Source of the DNA: Symsagittifera roscoffensis
Taxonomy: Eukaryota > Xenacoelomorpha > Acoela > Convolutidae
Direction of reading: 5' to 3'
Assembly: GCF_963678635.1 (NCBI RefSeq)
Contig: NC_087066.1
Span: forward strand, 37,201,152 to 37,265,151
DNA: 64,000 nt
Positions 11,262 to 23,400 of this stretch are shown in pieces. Below the pieces are notes generated by a model. That model was not told the origin of the DNA. It did not search any database and saw only the letters and a program-made list of their open reading frames with translations. The translations under genes and the position numbers were made by a program. Within the stretch, counting starts at the first letter, position 1; every line of letters starts with the position of its first letter.

Positions 11262-14200
11262 TTTCTTTTAACTTATCAAACTAGGTGAAATGAGTTAGCT
11301 CAGAGAGATGCCAGCCGACAATCTGATGATGACTTGTCAAATACAATTCGAAACAAACTTGTTTCGCCATCCGAAGGAAGTGAAAATAATTCCTGTTATG
11401 TGTCGTTTTCTATTCAGACCGAACTTACGAATAACCTTTTGACAGCTTGCACTTAATACGTGTCCTCGCACTCGTCTAAATGCGTTGAAAAAAGTCTCGT
11501 TTTACTTCTTTAATTTTCAATATGCAAATTTTCATGCGTGGCGAAGTATTCCGCACTCATTTTTTTTCCAAGCTCACCTGAATTCAAATAAATTGGTCAA
11601 ATTAATTCCAAAGAAACACTCAAATGTCAGTGTTCCTTGCTTTTTGCTATTTCCAACTAATCTATACCTCATTGTTACTTCTTCCGTATACCGTATCATT
11701 CTGTCATACTTTTCTCATGTCATTTTGTTTAGACATGTTTCCGTGTGTTCAACATGTTGCCAAAAGATTGAAACACGTCAAAATGAATAAAAAGGAAAAA
11801 TTATATTTCCAAGGGATTTGAACGATTGCCAATAGAATAAAGAGTAACAAACTGTCTATAATGCTGCTTTATCAAGCCCTTACGAGTACACAAATCAAAT
11901 TGACAGACTGATATGCTTGTTCAAATTCATTAATTTAAAGACCTTGCAGAGACTTTTAATCAGATTTTTCAAATTGGCTGAAGCAAAAAAGAGTCATAAA
12001 TCTGAACTGTTTTTATTTTGGACTCGAACAGACGGACTCTTCATTAGGAGGCCAAACTGTGTATTTTGTGATTTCTAAGCAGATATAGTCACAAGGACGC
12101 CCCTTTTTATTCTCTTTGATCGTTCCGACAAAATTCTTTTAACTTATCAAACTTCTTTTAACTTATCGAACTAGGTGAAGTCAGTTAGCTCAGAGAGATG
12201 CCACCCGACAAGCTGATAATGACTTCTCAAAAACAATTCGAAACAAACTTGTTTCGCCATCCGAAGAAAGTGAACATAATTTTTGTTTTGTGTCGTTTTC
12301 TTTTCAGACCGAACTTACGAATAAAATTTTGACAGCTTGCACTTAATACGTGTCCTCGCACTCGTCTAAATGCGTTGAAAAAAGTCTCGTTTTACTTCTT
12401 TAATTTTCAATACGCAAATTTTCATGCGTGGGGAAGTATCCCGCACTCATTTTTTTTCCAAGCTCACCTGAATTTACTGAATTTAAATAAATTGGTCAAG
12501 TTAATTCTAAAGAAACACTCAAATTTAGTACCAAGTTGGGTCAGTGTTCCTTGCTTTTTCCTATTTGCGACTAATCCATACCTCATTGTTACTTCTTCCG
12601 TACACTGTATCATTCTGTCATACTTTTCTCATGTCATTTTATTTAGACCTGTTTCCGTGTGTTCAACATGTTGCCAAAAGATTGAAACACGTCAAAATGA
12701 ATAAAAAGGAAAAATTATATTTCCAAGGGATTTGAACGATTGCCAATTGAATAAAGAGTAACAAACTGTCTATAATGCTGCTTTATCAAGCCCTTACGAG
12801 TACACAAATAAAATTGACAGACTGATATGCTTGTACAAATTCATTAATTTAAAGACCTTGGAGAGACTTTTAATCAGATTTTACAAATTGGCTGAAGCAA
12901 AAAAGAGTCATAAACCTGAACTGTTTTTATTTTGGACTCGAACAGACGGACTCTTCATTAGGAGGCCAAACTGTGTATTTTGTGATTTCTAAGCAGATAT
13001 AGTCACAAGGACGCCCCTTTTTATTCTCTTTGATCGTTCCGACAAAATTCTTTTAACTTATCAAACTTCTTTTAACTTATCGAACTAGGTGAAATGAGTT
13101 AGCTCAGAGAAAGGCCCTCCGACAAGCTGATGATGACTTCTCAAATACAAATCGAAACAAACTTGTTTCGCCATCCGAAGAAAGTGAAAATAATTCCTGT
13201 TATGTGTCGTTTTCTATTCAGACCGAACTTACGAATAAAATTTTGACAGCTTGCACTTAATACGTGTCCTCGCACTCGTCTAAATGCGTTGAAAAAAGTC
13301 TCGTTTTACTTCTTTAATTTTCAAAATGCAAATTTTCATGCGTGGCGAAGTATCCCGCACTCATATTCTTTCCAAGCTCACGTGAATATACTGAATTTAA
13401 ATAAATTGGTCAAATTAATTCTAAAGAAACACTCAAATTTAGTACCAAGTTGGGTCAGTGTTCCTTGCTTTTTCCTATTTGCGACTAATCTATACCTCAT
13501 TGTTTCTTCTTCCGTACATTGTATCATTCTGTCATACTTTTCTCATGTCATTTTATTTAGACCTGTTTCCGTATGTTCAACATGTTGCCAAAAGATTGAA
13601 ACACGTCAAAATGAATAAAAAGGAAAAATTATATTTCCAAGGGATTTGAACGATTGCCAATAGAATAAAGAGTAACAAACTGTCTATAATGCTGCTTTAT
13701 CAAGCCCTTACGAGTACACTAATCAAATTGACAGACTGATATGCTTGTACAAAATCATTAATTTAAAGACCTTGCAGAGACTTTTAATCAGATTTTTCAA
13801 ATTGGCTGAAGCAAAAAAGAGTCATAAATCTGAACTGTTTTTATTTTGGACTCGAACAGACGGACTCTTCATTAGGAGGCCAAACTGTGTATTTTGTGAT
13901 TTCTAAGCAGATATTGCCACAAGGACGCCCCTTTTCATTCTCTTTGATCGTTCCGACAAAATTCTTTTAACTTATCAAACTTCTTTTAACTTATCGAACT
14001 AGGTGAAATGAGTTAGCTCAGAGAGATGCCACCCGACAAGCTGATGATGACTTCTCAAATACAATTCGAAACAAATTTGTTTCGCCATCCGAAGAAAGTG
14101 AAAATAATTCCTCTTATGTGTCGTTTTCTATTCAGACCGAACTTACGAATAAAATTTTGACAGCTTGCACTTAATACGTGTCCTCGCACTCATCTAAATG

Positions 14201-17200
14201 CGTTGAAAAAAGTCTCGTTTTACTTCTTTAATTTTCAAAATGCAAATTTTCATGCGTGGCGAAGTACCCCGCACTCATATTTTTCCAAGCTCACGTGAAT
14301 TTACTGAATTTAAATAAATTGGTCAAATTAATTCTAAAGAAACACTCAAATTTAGTACCAAGTTGGGTCAGTGTTCCTTGCTTTTTCCTATTTGCGACTA
14401 ATCTATACCTCATTGTTACTTCTTCCGTACATGGTATCATTCTGTCATACTTTTCTCATGTCATTTTATTTAGACCTGTTTCCGTATGTTCAACATGTTG
14501 CCAAAAGATTGAAACACGTCAAAATGAATAAAAAGGAAAAATTATATTTCCAAGGGATTTGAACGATTGCCAATAGAATAAAGAGTAACAAACTGTCTAT
14601 AATGCTGCTTTATCAAGCCCTTACGAGTACACTAATCAAATTGACAGACTGATATGCTTGTACAAATTCATTAATTTAAAGACCTTGCGGAGACTTTTAA
14701 TCAGATTTTTCAAATTGGCTGAAGCAAAAAAGAGTCATAAATCTGAACTGTTTTTATTTTGGACTCGAACAGACGGACTCTTCATTAGGAGGCCAAACTG
14801 TGTATTTTGTGATTTCTAAGCAGATATTGCCACAAGGACGCCCCTTTTCATTCTCTTTGATCGTTCCGACAAAATTCTTTTAACTTATCAAACTTCTTTT
14901 AACTTATCGAACTAGGTGAAGTCAGTTAGCTCAGAGAGATGCCACCCGACAAGCTGATAAAGACTTCTCAAAAACAATTCGAAACAAACTTGTTTCGCCA
15001 TCCGAAGAAAGTGAAAATAATTTTTGTTTTGTGTCGTTTTCTTTTCAGACCGAACTTACGAATAAAATTTTGACAGCTTGCACTTAATACGTGTCCTCGC
15101 ACTCGTCTAAATGCGTTGAAATAAGTCTCGTTTTACTTCTTTAATTTTCAATATGCAATTTTTTATGCGTGGTGAAGTATCCCGCACTCATATTATTTCC
15201 AAGCTCACCTGAATTTAAATAAATTGGTCAAATTAATTCCAAAGAAACACTCAAATTTAGTGCCAAGTTGGGTCAGTGTTTCTTGCTTTTTCCTATTTGC
15301 GACTAATCTATACCTCATTGTTACTTCTTCCGTACACTGTATCATTCTGTCATACTTTTCTCATGTCATTTTGTTTAGACCTGTTTCCGTGTGTTCAACA
15401 CGTTTCCAAAAGATTGAAACACGTCAAAATGAATAAAAACGAAAAATTATATTTCCAAGGGAATTGAACGATTGCCAATAGATTAAAGAGTAACAAACTG
15501 TCTATAATGCTGCTTTATTAAGCCCTTACGAGTACACAAATCAAATTGTTGGACTGATATGCTTGTACAAATTCATTAATTTAAAGACCTTGCAGACACT
15601 TTTAGTCAGATTTTTCAAATTGGTTGAAGCAAAAAAGAGTCATGAATCTGAACTGTTTTTAGTTTGAACTCGAACGGACTGACTCTTCATTGGGAGGCCA
15701 AACTGTGTTTTTTTGTGAATTCTAAGCAGATATCGCCACAAGGACGCTTCTTTTCATTCTCTTTGTTCGTTCCGGCAAAATTCTTATAACTTATCAAACT
15801 TCTTTTAACTTATCAAACTAGGTGAAATGAGTTAGCTCAGAGAAATGCCAGTCGATAAGCTGATGATGACTTGTCAAATACAATTCGAAACAAACTTGTT
15901 TTGCCATCCGAAGAAAGTGAAAATAATTCCTGTTATGTGTCGTTTTCTATTCAGACCGAACTTACGAATTAAATTTTGACAGCTTGCACTTAATACGTGT
16001 CCTCGCACCCGTCTAAAAGCGTTAAGAAAAGTCTCGTTTGACTTCTTTAATTTCAATATTCAAATTTTTATGCGTGGCGAAGTATCCCGAACTCATGTTC
16101 TTTCCAAGCTCACCTGAATTCAAATAAATTGGTCAAATTAATTCCAAAGAAACACTCAAATTTAGTACCAAGTTGGGTCAGTGTTCCTTGCTTTTTGCTG
16201 TTTGCAACTAATCTTTTCCTCAATGTTACTTCTTCCGTACACTGTATCATTCTGTCATTTTTTTCTCATTTCATTTTATTTAGACCTGTTTCCGTGTGTT
16301 CAACATGTTGCCAAAAGATTGAAACACGTCAAAATGAATAAAAAGGAAAAATTATATTTCCAAGGGACTTGAACGATTACCAATAGAATAAAGAGTAACA
16401 AACTGTCTATAATGCTGTTTTATCAAGCCCTTACGAGTACACAAATCAAACTGACAGACTGATATGCTTGTACAAATTCATTAATTTAAAGACCTTGCAG
16501 AGACTTTTAATCAGATTTTTCAAATTGACTGAAGCAAAAAACAGTCAAAAATCTAAACTGTTTTTTTTTGGACTCGAACAGACGGACTCTTCATTAGGAG
16601 GCCAAACTGTGTATTTTGTGATTTCTAAGCAGATATTGCCACAAGGACGCCCCTTTTCATTCTCTTTGATCGTTCCGACAAAATTCTTTTAACTTATCAA
16701 ACTTCTTTTAACTTATCGAACTAGGTGAAATGAGTTAGCTCAGAGAGTTGCCACCCGACAAGCTGATGATAACTTCCCAAATACAATTCGAAACAAACTT
16801 GTTTCGCGATCCGAAGAAAGTGAAAATAATTCCTGTTATGTGTCGTTTTCTATTCAGACCGATCTTACGAATAAAATTTTGACAGCTTGCACTTAATACG
16901 TGTCCTCGCACTCGTCTAAATGCGTTGAAAAAAGTCTCATTTTACTTCTTTATTTTTCAATATGCAACTTTTTATGCGTGGCAAAATATCCCGCACTCAT
17001 ATTTTTTCCAAGCTTGCTTGAATTCAAATAAATCGGTCAAATTAATTCCAAAGAAACATTCAAATTTAGTACCAAGTTGGGTCAGTGTTCCTTGCTTTTC
17101 GCTGTTTGCAACTAATCTATTCCTCATTGTTACTTCTTCCGTACACTGTATCATTCTGTCATTTTTTTCTCATTTCATTTTATTTAGACCTGTTTCCGTG

Positions 17201-18498
17201 TGTTCAACATGTTGCCAAAAGATTGAAACTCGTCAAAATGAATAAAAAGGAAAAATTATATTTCCAAGGGATTTGAACGATTGCCAATAGAATAAAGAGT
17301 AACAAACTGTCTATAATGCTGTTTTGTCAAGCCCTTACGAGTACACAAAACAAATTGACAGACTGATATGCTTGTACAAATTCATTAATTTAAAGACCTT
17401 GCAGACACTTTTAATCAGATTTTTCAAATTGGTTGAAGCAAAAAAGAGTCATAAATCTGAACTGTTTTTATTTTGGACTCGAACAGACGGACTCTTCATT
17501 AGGAGGCCCAACTGTGTATTTTGTGATTTCTAAGCAGATATTGCCACAAGGACGCCCCTTTTCATTCTCTTTGATCGTTCCGACAAAATTCTTTTAACTT
17601 ATGAAACTTCTTTTAACTTATCGAACTAGGTGAAATGAGTTAGCTCAGAGATGCCACCCGACAAGCTGATGATGACTTCTCAAATACAATTCGAAACAAA
17701 CTTGTTTCGCCATCCGAAGAAAGTGAAAATAATTCCTCTTATGTGTCGTTTTCTATTCAGACCGAACTTAAGAATAAAATTTTGACAGCTTGCACTTAAT
17801 ACGTGTCCTCGCACTCGTCTAAATGCGTTGAAAAAAGTCCCGTTTTAATTCTTTAATTTTCAATATGCAAATTTTTATGCGTGGCAAAGTATCCCGCACT
17901 CATATTTTTTCCAAGCTTGCCTGATTTCAAACAAATCGGTCAAATTAATTCCAAAGAAACATTCAAATTTAGTACCAAGTTGGGTCAGTGTTCCTTGCTT
18001 TTCGCTGTTTGCAACTAATCTATTCCTCATTGTTAGTTCTTCCGTACACTGTATCATTCTGTCATACTTTTCTCATGTCATTTTGTTTAGACCTGTTTCC
18101 GTGTGTTCAACATGTTGCCAAAAGATTGAAACTCGTCAAAATGAATAAAAAGGAAAAATTATATTTCCAAGGGATTTGAACGATTGCCAATAGAATAAAG
18201 AGTAACAAACTGTCTATAATGCTGTTTTGTCAAGCCCTTACGAGTACACAAAACAAATTGACAGACTGATATGCTTGTACAAATTCATTAATTTAAAGAC
18301 CTTGCAGACACTTTTAATCAGATTTTTCAAATTGGTTGAAGCAAAAAACAGTCATAAATCTAAACTGTTTTATTTTGGACTCGAACGGACGGACTCTTCA
18401 TTAGGAGGCCAATCTGTGTGTTTTGTGAATTCTAAGCAGATATCCCCACAAGGACGCTCCTTTTCATTCTCTTTGATCGTTCCGACAAAATTTTAACA
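11262..18498. repeat. Tandem satellite array, eight monomers of about 0.9 kb
   Basis: Eight head-to-tail monomers begin (at aggtgaa.t.agttagctc) at 11283, 12173, 13087, 14001, 14914, 15820, 16723 and 17628; lengths are about 890, 914, 914, 913, 906, 903, 905 and 870. The array stops at gttccgacaaaatttt near 18498. Landmarks in every monomer are a short palindrome (cgaaacaaacttgtttcg), cttgcacttaatacgtgtcc, tttagacctgtttccgt and ggaaaaattatatttccaag. Monomers 2-4 share a short insertion (tactgaatttaaa) that 1 and 5-8 lack; 5 to 8 differ from 1 to 4 at many diagnostic sites. Overlapping open frames of 63 and up to 109 codons recur because the DNA recurs; no protein signature is seen. Confidence 0.95.
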
Positions 18499-20216
18499 TG
18501 TTTACAGACCTGTCTCTGGAATCCAGGAACATACAGACACAAAATTGAGCACATATGCAGTGAGCAGTTGGGCGTAGTAATGCGATGCGTAATTAACTTG
18601 AGGGAGATCACCCGCCAAAAAAAACAAAAAAAAAGAGTTTTTGTCGAATCCTTCAGAAAAGTGCTGCGCAGAAAACTTAAAAACCGATCAGGGTGTTTAT
18701 AAAGCTTTGGAAGATATCGAACACTTTCAGTATTGAAGAAAACCTGATTCATATTTTGCTCTTTAGCCTAATTTTGAACGAATAAAAAGTAGAAAGCATA
18801 AAGTATATATTGAGCTTTAACTTAAAACTTCAGCTTCATCTAGTAGTTTTTAAAGTTTTTAAAGACCATTTTCATTGTATGATGATCTTTCAAAATTCTT
18901 TTTCTTTATAATAGTAATTGTATTTGATAACTTCTTTTATTCCGAAAAAGTTTTTAAAAATGTCGTGGAAACAAGCAGACATACTGAAAGTCCAAGAAGG
19001 TCTAAATGGTTATTATAAATAGCTAATTAACCTAAGTTGGCCAAGTTTGCGTTTCTCAAACGCCCGCAGTAATAAAAAAACAAATCACAGGTGAAACATA
19101 CTTTTGTTTTTGAGCTCATATTATTGAAACCTTTAGTTGATTAAGAAAATACGTCAAAAATTACCATTTGAAAAATCTGAAGTTGTCTGGTGATAAAGAA
19201 AAACTTGCACTTACAATTTTTGCATATTTCAAGTTTTGAAGCAAAATCATTTTTACAGAATGTTGCTAACATCCTGTTATTCAACGTAGGATCCACTGTG
19301 TCGAGTTTGCGGTCTTGCATTAGTCATGTTTATGTTTTGTTAAACGGAAGCAGCCCGCGTTAGGACCCAAAACTCAAAGATCCTTGCTCAAAGTCTGAAC
19401 ATAGTCCCAAACAAGTTCTGAACATACGTGTGGGGACATCCTAGTAGAAGTCCTAAACAAAGTCTAACTAGTGAAAAGCGGACATATACCTGCTACTCGG
19501 AATAAATACAACTTTGAATTTGTAATGAATATAGCTTGGCGGGAGATTCAAAAACACATTATTTTATAATCTCAATTAGATAGTCAAAGGTTGGTTTACG
19601 ATAACTAACTGGTTATCAAGATGATTGACAAAATATATTTTTAAAAATCTCATCTCAAAAAAAAAACGCCAAAAAGCCCAGTGCACGGCCTATCGAGATG
19701 TTTAAAACAAATTTCTCCCTAAAAGTTTCTCCCTTGAACTAAGAAAGTCTTTTTTGGTAAAAACTCATAGAACCAATAGCAAAAATCTATCGTAGAAATA
19801 AAAAAATTGCAATTATATATCTACAACTTTTTATTAGCTGTGATCGAGTCTTTAATTTAATGTTTCAGCCTTAGCAATCGAGCCAAAAAAAACTTTCTTT
19901 TGTCTTCATGATTAAGATATCCAAATTCAACGTCAGAGTTGAAGGCTAACATTTAGCTAACATAAAGATAGAGAGGCTCCATTTAATAATAAAATTGACA
20001 AATGATGTATATATTTTAATATTTATGCTTACATAACCCTGAATAACAAAAGTTAGGATGATCATTGAAAAGTTAAAACACAGTTCGTTATTGTTCAATT
20101 ATGAATTTCGAAGTTATCAATCGGAATTAATGATTTGCAATCCAGTCTCAAATTTAAAAAGTAATTTTGCTGAACAGACTTTTGAACTTGATATTTAAAG
20201 TCGTTGACCTTTAACA
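18499..20216. other. Non-coding spacer downstream of the acyltransferase gene
   Basis: I see no gene or named repeat. It would contain the 3' UTR of the minus-strand acyltransferase gene; one AATAAA (minus strand, 19835-19830) lies about 380 bases after the stop codon and is a possible polyadenylation signal, though ATTAAA variants occur nearer. Confidence 0.35.
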
Positions 20217-20426
20217 TCAAATGAGTCCACGATGACGTAACTGATCTAACAAAACAGGAATCTTTTTTGAGGTGAATGGCGCTGACAGGTGTAGACCTTG
20301 TTCGTCAAAGATTGGCTTTCCCTCGTAGAGTCCAGAAGTAATTCCCCCAGGGACGCCGCTTCCCAGTCCAAAAAATAGAGGTCCAATTTCTATCACATGC
20401 AGAGTCTTGTATTTCAGTTGTAGCTC
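20217..20426 (-). CDS. Acyltransferase gene, exon 6 (end of the SGNH domain)
   Basis: It encodes residues 531-599 and the stop. The acceptor GATAATTTTCAG|GAG is the best in the gene and sits 69 codons before the TGA. The peptide runs LQLKYKTLHVIEIGPLFFG, then GKPIFDEQGLHLS with Asp571 and His576, matching the closing block of SGNH esterases. The Asp-His spacing (four residues between) is wider than the common DxxH. The alternative reading is that this is the 3' exon of a separate, otherwise lost, paralogue, because it lies 13.9 kb from exon 5 across an assembly gap. Confidence 0.7.
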   Translation of the reverse strand, partial: ELQLKYKTLHVIEIGPLFFGLGSGVPGGITSGLYEGKPIFDEQGLHLSAPFTSKKIPVLLDQLRHRGLI

Positions 20427-23400
20427 CTGAAAATTATCGAAAGAATTGATTTTGAAGTACGCCATAGTACCCACACGCCATATGAAGTACAAAGTGACAA
20501 TTCTTGCCTAGGAACAAATTAATTATGGCAAATAAGCTTCCTTTAACCAATTTGGAACAATTTCTAAGACGGATTAAATCTCCGCTAACGCGTTAATAGC
20601 GCGAAATAAATCGCGCGTTAATTGTCCCAAATTGTCCAAAATGGCAATCTTCAAACAAGTACAATTTTGCCAAAAATGATCAGGTGAAACATCTTTTCAA
20701 GTTTGGGCTCAAGACAATAATACTCTTTGAATGATATAAAAAATCCATCAAAAAGACTAGTTAAAATGTAGAAAAAAAACACCCCGCACACAAATATTCT
20801 GGTACTTCCGTTACGAAAGTCGGAACAATAATATAAGAAATCTAATTGATACAAATAATGCTTTACTACGTACGTGCAAAATGTACGTTTTTGTTCCGAC
20901 TTTCGGTACGAAAGTAACGGAATATTTGTGCTCGGGGTGGGTTTTTTTTTTCTTCAGACAAATTTCGACTTTTAACTAGCCATTTTTGACGGCATTTTTT
21001 AATATCATTCAAAAGGTATTGTTGTCTTGAGCTTAAATTTGAAACGATATTTCACCTGTGATCATTTTTCGTAAAGTTATGAGGGTTCAAAGATTGCCAT
21101 TTTGGCCATTTTGACCAATTTGGGACAATTAACGCGCGATATAATTCGCGCTATTAACGCGTAAGCGGAGATTTAATCCGTCCTACTTCGAATTGCGTTT
21201 TTGGGGGTATGCCCGCTCAGTTAGGTCTCGTAGAAGTGATTTTAAAGATAACAGTTGAAAGCTGTTTTTCCTTTGCCCCCACATGCACACTTTTACAAAT
21301 TAAATGTTTCTTCACATTGTCTGATTGTTATTAAAATTGACATGAAGTCTAAAAAGGCCGCAGCAAACATATTTGTTTTTCATACTTACTTGTAAAACCA
21401 TTTGTTACATCATAAAATTAATGTTCAACATGTCGAAGCAGTTAATTGTATTAATGCAGCTTGGGTTACAGAAGTTGAAAATATATTTGATGTACCTAAC
21501 TAGTAGGGAAATTGAATAAAAGGTCGATTTGAAAATCAAACCGCTCCGAATATTTTATAAAACGCCGTTTGCTTGAGGTTTTGTATTCGTTCATTTTTAG
21601 CTATTTAGACCGATTGAATGGTTACTTCTCATTACTTACCGTTACAAATATGTACATAAAAACAGATATTATTCAATTAAAATGACTTTGTCTGAGACCT
21701 GCAGGTCTCAGACAAAGTCTATTTATTTGAACAATTTCGGTTTTATGTGCTTATTTTTAGTGGTTCTTACGTACTATAAAAGGAAGCACCAAAATCCAGG
21801 TGAGCCCAAAAAAGGAAACACCAACATCTAGGTGAGCCGAGATGCTGCAATGATAACGTACTTTCTGGACAATAGCATAGACTATTCGGCCAATAGATTG
21901 TATCCCAGGTTGACACTAAATACTTCTCTTACAATTTCATACTATAAAAAAGTGGTTATCGTACGACTTCATGCAAAAAATGTATGAAAGTAGCTGAAAA
22001 AGCATGCTATGAGCCTACAAAATTAGCATAACAAAAACTTTTCCATACTATGAAATTTTAAAAGAAGCATTTTGTGCCATGCTCGGGATTTAAATAACAA
22101 GTTATGCTGCCACCATTGCGACAGCGACATAAGATGGGTATAATGAAACTTTGCGCGACCCCAATCAGATACGTTGCGACTTTGCGCGAACAAAAAAAAG
22201 GTATGCTGCGGTCATCGCGACTTAAAATGAGTATATTTTGATTTGCACAACCGAAATGTTTGTGCGACTTTGCCAACCCAAAAAACCAGTTTTTGATTTT
22301 GCGCGACCCAAGAAAGGTATTTCACGATCGTTGCCACTCACATTTGATATGCTATGACTTTGAGCGAACAAAAATTTGCGCAACTTTGCTAGACACAAAA
22401 AAAAAATTTGCGATTTGACGCAATTCAAAAACAGTAAGCTCCAATGTTGCGCGACCAAATTTATTTGTGCGACTGGGCGCGACCCGAGTCGAGGTTTGCG
22501 ATTGATTTTTCGACCGACTTGACTCAGGCTCCATATGTTTCGATCGACCCGAGCCAAGGTTTCTAAGTTTTAACTATGTTGCACCCAGGAAAAATATTTC
22601 GACCAAGTTAGATCAAAGAAACAGTTTTCGGTTGAGTTCGACCAAAAAATATTCCTGGCCGAGAAGAGTTTCAACCGAGATAAATGATTTTGATTGCCCG
22701 ACGCAAAGTTTTTCTCGACCGAGAAACTTGCGACCAAAAAAAGCTATTTCGACTTTGTTCGGCTTGGGTAAAAGATTTCAACTGAGTTTAATGGAAGAAT
22801 TTTTACAACCTAGCGTTTTAGTTTTGTATGTGAGTATGATTGTTTGCATGTGTGTATAGGCAGGGGTGGATTTAGGACGGTGGGGTGGGCAAACGTCTCC
22901 CCTCTCAGGGATTTGGCGCCCTGCTCAACTTTTCAGGTTTCCATATTTTTTGACGGACCCTAAAAATTTCTAATGGCGCTTACAGCGCCAATATATAATA
23001 ATTTTAAGGGAGGAGTGCTCCAAAATATGTTTAATTGGTCAGTTCATTTTTTTTATCCTCGGGGTACTAAGGTAGTACCTAAACATACAAACAAAAACAA
23101 AATTTCCACTTTAAAAAAAATACTGATAGCCAAAACCCCAAAACCAAATTTTTCTAGCCCAAAACTATCTGCTGCGAATTTTCAAAAGCCCAATTTTTCC
23201 GAAGCATTTTCTAAAACCCATAACTAAAAAGGGTTTTACTAACTACATCTACGAAAGTTTTTACGAAAATTTTGAAAGTCTCGGAATTTTCTAACTCAAT
23301 TGAACTCCAAAACAAAAACTTAAAAAAAGTTTCACCGCTTAGTCCTTAACCATAATTCAAAGCTCTCATAAATGCGCGAGCTGTAGCCCACTTTATTTAA

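Noticed and set aside
12375-12704. Recurring open frames of 63-109 codons in every satellite monomer, suggesting a tandem gene family
   Set aside because: The frames overlap each other in different phases, lengths vary with indels, no start context or domain is seen, and the conservation is fully explained by DNA identity between monomers.
11262-18498. CRISPR-like array
   Set aside because: The repeats are about 900 bases with no spacers, in eukaryotic DNA; this is a satellite.
22222-22557. 111-codon minus-strand frame
   Set aside because: It lies wholly in the GCGAC-rich repeat; its Arg/Ser-rich composition follows from the repeat.
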